Below are positions 1 to 8,124 of a stretch of 64,000 nucleotides of DNA, in pieces (the first letter of the stretch is position 1; every line of letters starts with the position of its first letter). The notes under the pieces were generated by a model. The model was given only the letters and a program-made list of their open reading frames with translations. It was not told where the DNA came from and ran no database searches. The stretch lies in the NCBI GenBank assembly GCA_934101495.1, contig CAKORG010000003.1, forward strand, positions 1 to 64,000, written 5' to 3'. The translations under genes and the position numbers were made by a program. Source of the stretch: an uncultured Bacilli bacterium. Its GTDB lineage: Bacteria; Bacillota_I; Bacilli_A; RF39; UBA660.

Positions 1-837
1 ATTAGCTGCCAATTTATTACTCAATCTTTGCACTTTATTTTCATTATTATTTAACATCGCTATACCATTTGATTCTTTAATAGCATAATAATACTTATCT
101 ATTTCATTACTTCCTTGTTCAACATTTAAGTTAACTGTTAGATTAGTCCCACTTTTTGTGGCACTTAATGTATTTATTGTATTTGGTGTATAATCATCAA
201 ACGAATCTTTTGATATTAAAACTTGTCCAGAAAATGATTTACCGGCATTTTTACTTTGGTCTGCATTGTAATTTACAAAGGTTGCTGTTATATTCCACGT
301 ATCTGTTTTTGTACTTGTTGTCGTTATTTCTCTGTTATTTAATAGTGTTATTAATCCTGTTTTAGTTGTTATGTCGAATCCAGATATTGATGCACCTTTA
401 CCATCTGTTACTGTTTTATATTCAAGTCCACTTATACTTGTTATTTCATTATTGCTTGCATCTTTTATAGTAAGTAATATTTCTGGATAACTTGTACTTT
501 GTGTATATGCAAAGTTATTATCTGATATATTTAGATACAAATTATAATTATTCGTGGCATTATTTGTTTTATTATTTGCTGTTAGCTTTGCACTTGCATA
601 TGTACTTCCAGTTATGTTTCCTTTTCCACTTGCAAATGATGTTTGGTCTAAACCAATTGATATTGCATTACCTGTTTCAAATGTGAATGTATCTATGGTA
701 TTTGCATTAATCTTGATATCAGTTTGTGACCCCTCACCAGTTTGAGCTTGAAAATATGCGTAAGTTGCAGTTACAACTGTAAGTGCTAATGCCACTAATG
801 CTACAATACTTATTATTTTAGTTTTTTGATTTTCCAT
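1..837 (-). CDS. TasA/camelysin-like surface protein, C terminus off the left edge
   Basis: A reading frame of 279 codons starts with ATG at 837 and stays open to base 1, so the C terminus lies outside the window. The N terminus has a membrane/signal segment (about residues 8-28) ending in TATYAYFQ, the pattern of TasA/SipW-dependent and camelysin-like proteins. The next ~190 residues are Thr/Asn/Ser-rich predicted beta structure. This region is clearly homologous to the N-terminal half of the protein at 15224-16792 (shared TSISGL, SGFD-TT and PEI-LTI blocks). That homologue carries a C-type-lectin-like C terminus, so this one may too, but that part is not visible. Probable role: secreted or cell-wall-associated protein. 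The ribosome site is GGAG about 11 bases upstream. Family is inferred from pattern only. Confidence 0.7.
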   Translation of the reverse strand, partial: MENQKTKIISIVALVALALTVVTATYAYFQAQTGEGSQTDIKINANTIDTFTFETGNAISIGLDQTSFASGKGNITGSTYASAKLTANNKTNNATNNYNLYLNISDNNFAYTQSTSYPEILLTIKDASNNEITSISGLEYKTVTDGKGASISGFDITTKTGLITLLNNREITTTSTKTDTWNITATFVNYNADQSKNAGKSFSGQVLISKDSFDDYTPNTINTLSATKSGTNLTVNLNVEQGSNEIDKYYYAIKESNGIAMLNNNENKVQRLSNKLAAN

Positions 838-955
838 ATTAAACTACTCCATTTCTTAACAACATCACTCACGATATTTTTACTTTATATTATCATTTTA
901 ACCTAAAAAAAGCAAAAAAAAAGCAACATGCTTACATTTAATTAAAATTTGACAA
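838..955 (-). promoter_or_regulatory. Leader shared with the surface gene at 28794-30143
   Basis: The minus-strand leader contains a weak hairpin plus T-run (AGCA/TGCT then Ts near 905-935) and the conserved block GTGATGTTGTTAAGAAATGG just before the start codon. Almost the same order and sequence occurs upstream of the gene starting at 30143. A common leader on two surface-protein genes suggests shared control, possibly attenuation; the function is inference. Confidence 0.4.
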
Positions 956-971
956 TTACTTTTTTTAAAAT

Positions 972-1763
972 TTAATTTTGTTCACTTGATACCCAATAAT
1001 AGTTATTACCATCTTTTTGAAAAGTATGTTTATAAACAGTACCATATCTTTTCATAAAATTATAATTTATATCCTTCTTAGCATCATATTTTTTAGTACA
1101 TTTATCATTCTTATCATTAGTCATGAAACTTGTATAGCATTCATCATTTATTACTTTTAAGAAATAATCATATATAATTAATTTATCATCTTTTTTATAA
1201 GAGCTTTTGATTGTTCTATATGTGTGTGGTTCACCACCGATTACATATGTATACTTTTCTGATAAACCACAATAATATGAACCATCACTATAGTGACAAA
1301 CGCTTACATTATCAAGTTGAAAACTTTCATCTTCTTTTAGTTCTTCCCCGAATAAGACTTTATACTTTTCATGAACTTCATCTTTAGATATCTTAGATAT
1401 AGTACATATATCGCCTTCATAATTATCTAAAGCAAACACTAAGTCACCATTTAATGTACAAACGTTCTTTTTCTTATCTTTCTCTAATTTTACTTCTTCT
1501 CCAGCTGAATCTATCAGAGTATAAGATAAACATATTTTTGTAGTATTTTCTAAAGTATCTTTTGTAACTTTATCTTTATTATACATAACAAGTCCATTAC
1601 ATTTTTCTAAATTTTTATTACTTACATAAGAGTATGCATTTGTAACAATATTGTTTTTTGAATTAACTGGTAACCCTTTTTTAGCAAGAAGAACTAATAT
1701 GACCCCCACTAGAATTACTATAACTACACTCAAGAATACAATTAACTTATCTTTCTTTTTCAT
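972..1763 (-). CDS. Membrane-anchored extracytoplasmic protein, unknown function
   Basis: This 263-residue protein has a basic N terminus (MKKKDK) and one hydrophobic segment at about residues 8-27. A long hydrophilic, Lys/Asp/Tyr-rich region follows with several spaced cysteines (near VCTLNGD, DICTIS, VCHYS, YYCGL, NDEC, DKCTKK). This fits an exported, membrane-tethered protein that could form disulfides. I do not recognise a named family. It begins 8 bases after the HTH gene at 1772-2542 ends on the same strand, so the two are probably cotranscribed; the pairing of a cytoplasmic HTH protein with a surface protein may mean related functions. Confidence 0.7.
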   Translation of the reverse strand: MKKKDKLIVFLSVVIVILVGVILVLLAKKGLPVNSKNNIVTNAYSYVSNKNLEKCNGLVMYNKDKVTKDTLENTTKICLSYTLIDSAGEEVKLEKDKKKNVCTLNGDLVFALDNYEGDICTISKISKDEVHEKYKVLFGEELKEDESFQLDNVSVCHYSDGSYYCGLSEKYTYVIGGEPHTYRTIKSSYKKDDKLIIYDYFLKVINDECYTSFMTNDKNDKCTKKYDAKKDINYNFMKRYGTVYKHTFQKDGNNYYWVSSEQN

Positions 1764-1771
1764 AAATACCT

Positions 1772-2542
1772 CTATACTTTTCTGGTTTGAATTTCTGCCA
1801 TTTTTTCAAATACTTCCGATGCATTTTCTGTATTTATATCGTCATATCCAAGTTCTCTTAAAGCTTGAATTTTAACCGTACTAAGCTGTTGTGTTCTAGT
1901 TAGTTTTTCTTCATTTTTTTGTTCTATTTCTTGTATAAACTTCTTATGACTTTCAGCTAACTTGCTTTTAGATGCACCGCCATTATTATAAAGAGTTAGT
2001 GCTGTATAAAGTATACCTTCAAAAAGAAATTGCTTGTCTTCATCAAATTTGTATTCTTCTGGTTTAATAAAGCAATTGGATTTAGCCATATAACCCATTA
2101 TATATTTTATTTCAGGAACATTATCCATTGATTGTAGCATATAATACATGTATTTAATTGCACTACTTGATTCACTATCATTACCTTCAAGTTTTTCTTT
2201 AAGTAAAAAGATAAAATCATTTAAAAGTTGTTTGTTATCTTTCGTTAATCCATTCATATCAATAAAAGCTTCAATGTTATTTGTTTGCTTAATTGCACTA
2301 TTAAGTCTTTTTTCAACTTCCATTAAGTAATTAGTATCAACGACAATACTATCTATACTTTTTTTACTTCCATCTTTAATGTCTAAAAGTTGTAAAAGTA
2401 ATACTTTCTTTTCTTTAGGCCATTTATCTAAACTATCTAAAACTAAATAGTTATATACCATCTGACGGCTTACTCCCAAGTACTTTGCAAGTTTAACTTT
2501 TGAAAGCCCTAATTCTTGTAATAATTCGTTTAATCTATCCAT
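1772..2542 (-). CDS. HTH (XRE-like) DNA-binding protein
   Basis: The N terminus (DRLNELLQELGLSKVKLAKY, then LGVSRQMVYNYL) is a clear helix-turn-helix of the XRE type. The remaining ~190 residues are helical, with no recognised domain. Start chosen at ATG 2542: a GTG three codons earlier lies inside the ribosome-binding segment GAAGGTAGTGAT. Likely role: transcriptional regulator. The immediately downstream membrane protein (972-1763) is the obvious cotranscribed partner. The divergent C-terminal region may sense a ligand or mediate oligomerisation, but nothing in the sequence shows this. Confidence 0.75.
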   Translation of the reverse strand: MDRLNELLQELGLSKVKLAKYLGVSRQMVYNYLVLDSLDKWPKEKKVLLLQLLDIKDGSKKSIDSIVVDTNYLMEVEKRLNSAIKQTNNIEAFIDMNGLTKDNKQLLNDFIFLLKEKLEGNDSESSSAIKYMYYMLQSMDNVPEIKYIMGYMAKSNCFIKPEEYKFDEDKQFLFEGILYTALTLYNNGGASKSKLAESHKKFIQEIEQKNEEKLTRTQQLSTVKIQALRELGYDDINTENASEVFEKMAEIQTRKV

Positions 2543-2606
2543 TTTTATCACTACCTTCTTTAACTTTACACATCAATTATACATAACTTAACACTAAAAA
2601 TCAAGA

Positions 2607-3719
2607 TTAATTGTGTAAATACCATAAATATTCATCATTATTTTTTACTGTTTCAATAAAACCACAGCCTAGGCATTCTTCACCAAGATATAAAACGCAT
2701 GCTTGACCTGGGGTAACAGCTTTAACTTTCTCAGGATATTTAACTCTAATTTTATCATTTTCTAAATATTCAAGTTCAACTGCATGGTCGTCATCTCTAT
2801 ATCTAAATTTAGCTGTACAAAAAGTTGGTCTTAAACTGCTAATAAAATTAACATTATCTATAATGCATTCATCACTCATTAAATATTTATTATCTTCACC
2901 AAAAGCTACATATAGTATATTTTTTTCTACATTCTTACCACATACATAATGTCTCTCTAGATTTCCACTTATGCCAACATTTCTTCTTTGACCAATTGTA
3001 TAATTCATAAGACCTGTATGTCTTCCAATAACTTCTTTAGTTTCAACATCTACAATGTCACCAGGATTAGGTCTTAGATAGTTTTCAATAAACTTTTGAT
3101 AGTTTCTCTCACCTATAAAGCAAATACCAGTTGAATCCTTCTTATGAGCAACATTCAAATTATTTTCTTCTGCTATCTTTCTAATTTCAGGTTTTGTATA
3201 ATCACCGACTGGGAATAAAACATTCTTTAAAGCTTCTCTTTTAACATCTGCTAAAAAGTAAGTTTGATCTTTATTTAAATCAACTGCTCTTTTAAGTTTT
3301 CCATCTTCCATTCTTGCATAATGACCAGTAGCAATATAATCTGCCCCTAATCTTTTAGCTTCTTTAATAAATAAATCAAATTTAATAAATTTATTACATA
3401 ACATATCTGGATTTGGTGTTCTTCCTTTTTTTAATTCTTCTAAAAAGTAAGTAAATACATAATCCCAATATTCTTTAATAAAATCTATTCTATGAAGCTT
3501 AATACCTAATTTATTACATAATTCTAAAGCATCATTATAATCCTTTTCTTGAGGACATATATCATTAAAATCATTAGGATTTCCTAAAAAATCATTATTA
3601 ATATTGCTATCCCAATTACGCATAAAAAGTCCTTCAACTTCATAGCCCGCTTTTTGTAAAAGAAGAGCACCTACCGCAGAATCTACTCCTCCAGATATTC
3701 CAATAATTACTTTTTCCAT
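2607..3719 (-). CDS. mnmA: tRNA-specific 2-thiouridylase MnmA
   Basis: MnmA performs ATP-dependent 2-thiolation of U34 in tRNAs for Lys, Glu and Gln, with sulfur relayed from a cysteine desulfurase. The 370-residue protein has the PP-loop GISGGVDSAVGALLLQ near residues 6-21. It has both catalytic cysteines expected for the family, Cys108 in NPDMLCNKFIKF and Cys200 in STGICFIGERNY. The C-terminal beta-barrel region contains GQACVLY. Length is normal. Several in-frame starts (GTG-ATG-TTT-ATG) exist; ATG 3719 is preferred because the preceding GTGAT matches the extended Shine-Dalgarno sequence. It ends 55 bases before the next upstream-strand gene begins. Confidence 0.95.
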   Translation of the reverse strand: MEKVIIGISGGVDSAVGALLLQKAGYEVEGLFMRNWDSNINNDFLGNPNDFNDICPQEKDYNDALELCNKLGIKLHRIDFIKEYWDYVFTYFLEELKKGRTPNPDMLCNKFIKFDLFIKEAKRLGADYIATGHYARMEDGKLKRAVDLNKDQTYFLADVKREALKNVLFPVGDYTKPEIRKIAEENNLNVAHKKDSTGICFIGERNYQKFIENYLRPNPGDIVDVETKEVIGRHTGLMNYTIGQRRNVGISGNLERHYVCGKNVEKNILYVAFGEDNKYLMSDECIIDNVNFISSLRPTFCTAKFRYRDDDHAVELEYLENDKIRVKYPEKVKAVTPGQACVLYLGEECLGCGFIETVKNNDEYLWYLHN

Positions 3720-3742
3720 AAACATCACGTAAATATTATAAC

Positions 3743-4318
3743 TTATTTTATTAGAAAATTAAAGATATTTATGAGCTTAGCCCCTCCAAAATACAAAATT
3801 ACATCACTAATCATAATAATACCAATAAAAACTATGCTTCTTTTCATAAACATAACTAAAGACTCTTTATTTCTTTTTTTATAAACTAAATAATCTATTA
3901 CACATTTAACTATTTTAAATAAATTTACACTAAATATAATAAATAATACTACAAATACTAATTTACTTATAATTACATATAAAACCCCAAATAACATTCC
4001 TTTAATACCAAATATACATGTAATAGAACTTATTATAAAGCCTATGGTAAATCCGTTATAAAACATAAAGAATATAACAAGTGGGCCTCCAATTAAAAAG
4101 ATACTTAATATGAGTAATGTAGAAAGTATTACTAAATGTTGCACTAATATACTAATATTATTTGTACCAAGACTTTGTAAAAAGTTATTTATATTCAAAA
4201 ACAATATTTCTTTCGTAGCTTCATCTAGCATAATAACAAAAACTACTCCAGTTATAATGCCTATAATTAAAACAATACTCATAAATAAATATAGTTTCTT
4301 ACTTAAGCTTGTCCACAT
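3743..4318 (-). CDS. SpoIIM-like multi-spanning membrane protein
   Basis: The 191-residue protein has about five strongly hydrophobic segments and a conserved central stretch (GGPLVIFFMFYNGFTIGFII) typical of the SpoIIM/DUF95 family. In Bacillus SpoIIM is part of the SpoIIDMP engulfment complex that remodels septal peptidoglycan during sporulation. Start at ATG 4318 follows GGTGAT with good spacing. The germination operon at 37715-41216 supports a sporulating host, but DUF95 proteins also occur in non-spore formers, so a strict spoIIM assignment is not certain. No spoIID or spoIIP lies next to it. Confidence 0.6.
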   Translation of the reverse strand: MWTSLSKKLYLFMSIVLIIGIITGVVFVIMLDEATKEILFLNINNFLQSLGTNNISILVQHLVILSTLLILSIFLIGGPLVIFFMFYNGFTIGFIISSITCIFGIKGMLFGVLYVIISKLVFVVLFIIFSVNLFKIVKCVIDYLVYKKRNKESLVMFMKRSIVFIGIIMISDVILYFGGAKLINIFNFLIK

Positions 4319-4401
4319 TTCTATCACCACTTAATTATATTGCAAATTTATTAAAATTATGATAAATTATTTATATAAACAAAAGAAAGTGGTGAATTAT
4401 T

Positions 4402-4488
4402 TTGAATAAAAAAGCTCAAAAAATCTTAGTTTGGATTATGCTTATAATCATGGTAGCAAGTGTGATTGCTAGTTTCTTTATAATGTAA
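4402..4488 (+). CDS. DUF4044-type small membrane peptide
   Basis: A 28-residue peptide (NKKAQKILVWIMLIIMVASV then IASFFIM) begins at TTG 4402 behind GTGGTG. A lysine-rich N terminus followed by one membrane helix matches DUF4044 peptides of Firmicutes, whose role is unknown. It is divergent from the SpoIIM-like gene and too short for standard ORF calling. Confidence 0.6.
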   Translation: MNKKAQKILVWIMLIIMVASVIASFFIM

Positions 4489-4519
4489 ATAACAGCTATA
4501 CTTTAAAGCAAATAACTAT

Positions 4520-4548
4520 TTGACAAAAATAAATAGTTATGTTATTAT
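4520..4548 (+). promoter_or_regulatory. Promoter of antitoxin-like RNA 1
   Basis: Consensus -35 TTGACA (4520-4525), exactly 17 bases, then -10 TATTAT (4543-4548). No reading frame follows; the transcript would run into the terminator at 4631-4663. Confidence 0.75.
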
Positions 4549-4554
4549 GTATAT

Positions 4555-4663
4555 AGCAAAGAAAATTTGCATAAATTAAAATAGGAAACATTCAATTTGG
4601 TATGTTGAATGTCTGCCTTATAAAGATTCAGACATTTAGTCTTTGACTAAGTGTCATTTTTTT
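4555..4663 (+). ncRNA. Small structured RNA, candidate type I antitoxin
   Basis: Predicted RNA of about 110 nt from the promoter above to an intrinsic terminator (GACATTTAGTC, TTT loop, GACTAAGTGTC, T-run). It contains three hairpins: GCAAA/TTTGC, ACATTCAA/TTGAATGT and the terminator. It runs antisense to the 3' end of the toxin-like gene 4654-4746, including its stop codon. Convergent overlap at the terminator is the layout of Firmicutes type I systems such as txpA/ratA and fst/par. The antitoxin role is inference. Confidence 0.6.
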
Positions 4664-4746
4664 ACAATAGCTATTAGCAAAATAACTAAAAATAAAATGG
4701 TACAAATAAAGTCAAGCACTCTTAAAATAAAGGTCTTATTCTTCAT
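4654..4746 (-). CDS. Small hydrophobic peptide, candidate type I toxin
   Basis: A 30-residue peptide (MKNKTFILRVLDFICTILFL then VILLIAIVKK) starts at ATG 4746 behind a strong AGAGGAGG site. It is a single membrane-spanning helix flanked by lysines, the form of membrane-active type I toxins. The stop codon TGA lies inside the terminator hairpin of the opposing RNA (4631-4663). The gene has its own promoter (4826-4854) and a long 5' leader. I do not recognise the exact peptide family, so toxicity is inferred from size, topology and the antisense arrangement. Confidence 0.55.
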   Translation of the reverse strand: MKNKTFILRVLDFICTILFLVILLIAIVKK

Positions 4747-4781
4747 TGTATCAAGCCTCCTCTCTATTAATTAAAGTAATA

Positions 4782-4819
4782 AGATTTGGCAGACACTCAA
4801 CAATTGAATTATTTCCTAT
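4782..4819 (-). promoter_or_regulatory. Toxin 5' leader box shared with the opposing RNAs
   Basis: The toxin mRNA leader holds ATAGGAAATAATTCAATTG followed by TTGAGTGTCTGCC. Both plus-strand RNAs have the same box in the sense direction (ATAGGAA, TTCAA, TTGAATG, CTGCC at about 4585-4618 and 4985-5022). It may be a kissing-loop or ribonuclease site. Confidence 0.4.
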
Positions 4820-4825
4820 GAGAAA

Positions 4826-4854
4826 AGTATATCATAGTCATCCAAATAAAGCAA
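4826..4854 (-). promoter_or_regulatory. Promoter of the candidate toxin gene
   Basis: On the minus strand, -35 TTGCTT (4849-4854), 17 bases, -10 TATACT (4826-4831). Transcription would begin near 4819, leaving a leader of about 73 nt before the toxin start codon. Confidence 0.6.
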
Positions 4855-4929
4855 GCATTATAAGCATATTTTAAGTTTGTTTTTTAACTTTATTTTATTA
4901 TTCTTATTGATATTTTTAGCTATATTATA

Positions 4930-4958
4930 TTGACATAAAATTTTAAAAATGTTAATAT
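4930..4958 (+). promoter_or_regulatory. Promoter of antitoxin-like RNA 2
   Basis: -35 TTGACA (4930-4935), exactly 17 bases, -10 TAATAT (4953-4958), directly preceding the second RNA. Confidence 0.7.
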
Positions 4959-4964
4959 ATATTT

Positions 4965-5069
4965 AGCAAATAAAGTTTGCATAAAATAGGAAGCTTTCAA
5001 TTTAGTACGTTGAATGCCTGCCTTATATAAGTTACAGACATTTAGTCTTTGACTAAATGTCATTTTTTT
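4965..5069 (+). ncRNA. Paralogous small RNA without a toxin partner
   Basis: About 105 nt, clearly related to the RNA at 4555-4663: same GCAAA/TTTGC hairpin, same TTCAA/TTGAATG box with CTGCC, and a near-identical terminator (GACATTTAGTC, TTT, GACTAAATGTC, T-run). No small ORF opposes it; the next minus-strand sequence is the tig terminator. It may be an orphan antitoxin or may act on the neighbouring toxin mRNA in trans. Confidence 0.55.
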
Positions 5070-5075
5070 ATGCAA

Positions 5076-5098
5076 AGAAAAAAGGCTTTCTCAAGCCT
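5076..5098 (-). terminator. tig terminator
   Basis: Minus-strand hairpin AGGCTT-GAGA-AAGCCT (5083-5098) followed by a T-run, just past the tig stop codon. Confidence 0.75.
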
Positions 5099-5099
5099 C

Positions 5100-6344
5100 T
5101 TAGTTATTTTCTTTTAATATTTCTAATGCTTTATGCATTTTCATATCATATTCAATAACATCCATTGAACCATAAGCTTTTAAAAGTTCAGCTTTATCTA
5201 CACCATAAGATGCAGCAATTTCATCAGCTCTAGCTTCAACTTCTTCTTTAGTAAATTTTAAATCTTCTTTTTCTGCAATAGCTTCTAACATGAAACGATA
5301 TTTAACACGTTTTTCAGCTTCTGGTTCCATTTGTTTATGTAAATCTTCTTCTTTTGTACCAGTTATTTTCATAAATTCATTAAAATCCATACCTTGCATT
5401 TTTAATTGTTCAGCATATTGATTAATCATTCTATGAACTTCTTCATCTACGATTTCAGGATTAATTTCTGCCTTCATATTTTTAGCTGCAGCTTCTAAAA
5501 CTTTATCCATGAACTCATCTTCTAAATGATGTTCTTTTTCATGAACTAATTCTTCTTTGACTTTAGCTTTTAATCCAGCTTCATCTTTAACATCTTCATA
5601 TCCTAGATCTTCAAAGAAATCTTTATTAATTTCAGGTAAAACTCTTGTTTTAACTTCATTTACTGTAACTGTAAATGTAACATCTTTGCCTTTTAATTCT
5701 TCAACATAGTTTTCTGGGAACTTTAGATTTAATTCTTTAGTTTCTCCAGCTTTCATACCTACTACGCCTTCTTCAAATCCTGGAATAAATGAATGACTTC
5801 CAATTTCTAAAGGATAATTTTCACCCTTAGCACCTTCAACTTCTTTACCATCAACTACACCAGTAAAGCTAATAACTGCAGTATCACCTTCTACAACTGT
5901 GCCATTTTCTTTAACAACAACATCAGCCATATGACTTCTCATATGTTCAATTTCATGTTCAACTTCTTCATCAGTTACTTTAGCTTCTCCTTTTTTAACT
6001 TTTAAGTTTTTGTAATCTCCTAGAGTAACTTCTGGTTTAGTAATAATTGTAAATTTAAAAATAACATTTGTATCACTAATTCCAGTAACATCAACTTGTG
6101 GTTCAATAACTGGTATTAATTTTTCAGCATCTAATGCTTTTTTATATGCAACACTTATACAAGCATCAATAGCATCAGCATATAATGACTCAATACCAAA
6201 ATGTTTTAAATAAATTTCTTTACTTGCCATTCCTTTTCTAAAACCATCAATTTTAACTTCTTTGTTTTTCTTTTTAAATACAGCATCTAAAGCAGATACC
6301 CATTCATTTTCAAGTTTAATTTCAACTTCATGTACGTTTTTCAT
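5100..6344 (-). CDS. tig: Trigger factor
   Basis: Ribosome-associated chaperone and peptidyl-prolyl isomerase that binds nascent chains. The 414-residue protein has the N-terminal ribosome-binding domain with its signature loop GFRKGMASKEIY (about residues 35-47). A central FKBP-type domain follows at about 150-235 (GDTAVISFTGVVDGKEVEGA, PGFEEGVVGMKAGE), then the helical C-terminal domain. Length is close to the usual 430. It is probably a single gene, with its own terminator at 5083-5098. greA lies 79 bases upstream on the same strand. Confidence 0.97.
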   Translation of the reverse strand: MKNVHEVEIKLENEWVSALDAVFKKKNKEVKIDGFRKGMASKEIYLKHFGIESLYADAIDACISVAYKKALDAEKLIPVIEPQVDVTGISDTNVIFKFTIITKPEVTLGDYKNLKVKKGEAKVTDEEVEHEIEHMRSHMADVVVKENGTVVEGDTAVISFTGVVDGKEVEGAKGENYPLEIGSHSFIPGFEEGVVGMKAGETKELNLKFPENYVEELKGKDVTFTVTVNEVKTRVLPEINKDFFEDLGYEDVKDEAGLKAKVKEELVHEKEHHLEDEFMDKVLEAAAKNMKAEINPEIVDEEVHRMINQYAEQLKMQGMDFNEFMKITGTKEEDLHKQMEPEAEKRVKYRFMLEAIAEKEDLKFTKEEVEARADEIAASYGVDKAELLKAYGSMDVIEYDMKMHKALEILKENN

Positions 6345-6423
6345 AAATACTTCCTTCCTTAACTACTTTATTATAATATAACTTCACTCATTTTACAAGA
6401 AAATAAGCTTAATTCCTTAGAAT

Positions 6424-6891
6424 TTAAGCTATTTTTACAATTTTTATTGTGTATCCACCATTTGGACTAGCAACTTCAACTGCATCACCAATTTTATGTT
6501 TAAGAAGAGCTATACCTAAAGGTGACTCATTAGATATTTTATTATCAAATGGATCAGTTTCCATAGAACCAACTATTTTGTATTCTTCTTCTTCACCATC
6601 ATCATAACTAATTGTAACAGTTGAACCTAAACTAACTTCATCTTTACCTTTATTATCAATAATTTCGGCATGTTCTAGTTTATATTCAAGTTCTTGAATT
6701 TTAGCTTCAATTATAGCTTGTTCATTTCTAGCTGCATCATAGTCAGCATTTTCTGATAAGTCCCCTAATGCTCTAGCTTCTTTTAATGCTTTAATGACTT
6801 CTGGACGACGAACATTTTTAAGTTCATTTAATTCATTTTCAGCTTCTAAGAAACCTTCAGCAGTCATAATAAATGTATTTTCTTTTTTCAT
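6424..6891 (-). CDS. greA: Transcription elongation factor GreA
   Basis: GreA rescues backtracked RNA polymerase by stimulating cleavage of the transcript 3' end. The 155-residue protein has an N-terminal coiled coil that includes the acidic tip (ARALGDLSENADYDAARNEQ, near residues 40-60) and a C-terminal FKBP-like domain (SPLGIALLKHKIGDAVEV). Length is normal. In Bacillus greA sits at the end of the same yrrM-O region that follows here, so the synteny supports the call. Confidence 0.97.
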   Translation of the reverse strand: MKKENTFIMTAEGFLEAENELNELKNVRRPEVIKALKEARALGDLSENADYDAARNEQAIIEAKIQELEYKLEHAEIIDNKGKDEVSLGSTVTISYDDGEEEEYKIVGSMETDPFDNKISNESPLGIALLKHKIGDAVEVASPNGGYTIKIVKIA

Positions 6892-6948
6892 AAATTCAAT
6901 CTCCTTTTTAATTTCGTTTTACAGTTCATAATCATACTATAAAATACT

Positions 6949-8124
6949 CTATTTGTCAATCATCTTTAGCCGCATCATATCGTTTTTTTCTAACCGTTTA
7001 TCTACAGGTAATTTAACGATACTTTTGGGATGATTACAAATACTTATCTTTTCATTATTATCATCATATATTGTATTAACTATATAACTAAATGTTTCAT
7101 GATTTGGTCCAAAAAACTCTGTTTCATAGCCTCTTTCAAAATAATTCCTAACTTCTAAAGTTGCTATTTTAGTGCTTTCATCATAGTCTAAAACTAACCC
7201 TAAAAAATCTTGGTTAGAAACTTCCATTCTGCCATTCCAATATTGCTCATTTTCCCCGGGTAATTTGTCAAAAAATTGTGGCGTAGACTCTCTATTTGCG
7301 CATCTATTTAATACTTTTAAATAATAGTTTTCTCTTTCAAGTGTAAGAGTTTCATTTAAAGCTGCATCAATCATTCTGCGGTATGCAAGAAGTACTGTTG
7401 AAACATAATAAATAGAACGCATTCTACCTTCAATTTTAAAAGAAGCAACACCTAAATCAATTTGCTTTTTAATAAATGGCACCATATTTAAATCCTTTGG
7501 CATAATACTTAAATTAATACCATTATCTGTATCAAACTCCCAGCGACAAACTTGAGCACATCCTCCACGATTTGAATCCCTATTAGTCATATAATTTGAT
7601 AAAACGCATTTGCCACTGAAAGAAGTACACATAGCACCATGAATAAACGTTTCAATTTCAATACCAGTTTTAGAAATATTAATTAAATCTTCGCGAGATG
7701 CTTCACGAGCCAAAACCACACGTGTAACTCCGAGTCTTTGCCAAAATCTCACAGCTCTACTATTTAAAGTACTAGCTTGTGTAGATAAACATACACTTAA
7801 ACCTAACTTTAACTCTTGACAAGCCTTAATTACAGTAATATCACTTGCAATAATGCCATCAATATGAATGATGTCTAAATATTTTAAATAATCTTCTAAG
7901 CCATTTAAATCATCATCATGAAAGACAATATTAACAGTAACATATATTTTTTTATTTAAACTATGAGCATACTCTGCAGCTTCTTTAAGTTCTTCTAAGC
8001 TAAAGTTTTTAGCATTAGCTCTCAAACTAAAATTTTGCCCACCACAATAAATAGCATCGGCACCATAAAGGTATGCAAACTTCATCTTTTCAAAATCCCC
8101 AGCGGGTGCTAGTAACTCAGGCAT
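6949..8124 (-). CDS. trhP2: U32-family tRNA hydroxylase, large subunit (TrhP2-like)
   Basis: Peptidase-U32 family protein (MPELLAPAGDFEKMKFAYLY, then GADAIYCGG). It has the family cysteine cluster around residues 165-195 (CTSFSGKC, GGCAQVCRW) that binds an iron-sulfur centre. In Bacillus, TrhP1/TrhP2 hydroxylate U34 of tRNA using prephenate, and TrmR then methylates to mcmo5U-type wobble bases. The gene order trmR-trhP1-trhP2 is preserved here with overlapping ends (8 bases with the upstream gene), which makes this assignment stronger than sequence alone. 391 residues. Confidence 0.88.
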   Translation of the reverse strand: MPELLAPAGDFEKMKFAYLYGADAIYCGGQNFSLRANAKNFSLEELKEAAEYAHSLNKKIYVTVNIVFHDDDLNGLEDYLKYLDIIHIDGIIASDITVIKACQELKLGLSVCLSTQASTLNSRAVRFWQRLGVTRVVLAREASREDLINISKTGIEIETFIHGAMCTSFSGKCVLSNYMTNRDSNRGGCAQVCRWEFDTDNGINLSIMPKDLNMVPFIKKQIDLGVASFKIEGRMRSIYYVSTVLLAYRRMIDAALNETLTLERENYYLKVLNRCANRESTPQFFDKLPGENEQYWNGRMEVSNQDFLGLVLDYDESTKIATLEVRNYFERGYETEFFGPNHETFSYIVNTIYDDNNEKISICNHPKSIVKLPVDKRLEKNDMMRLKMIDK

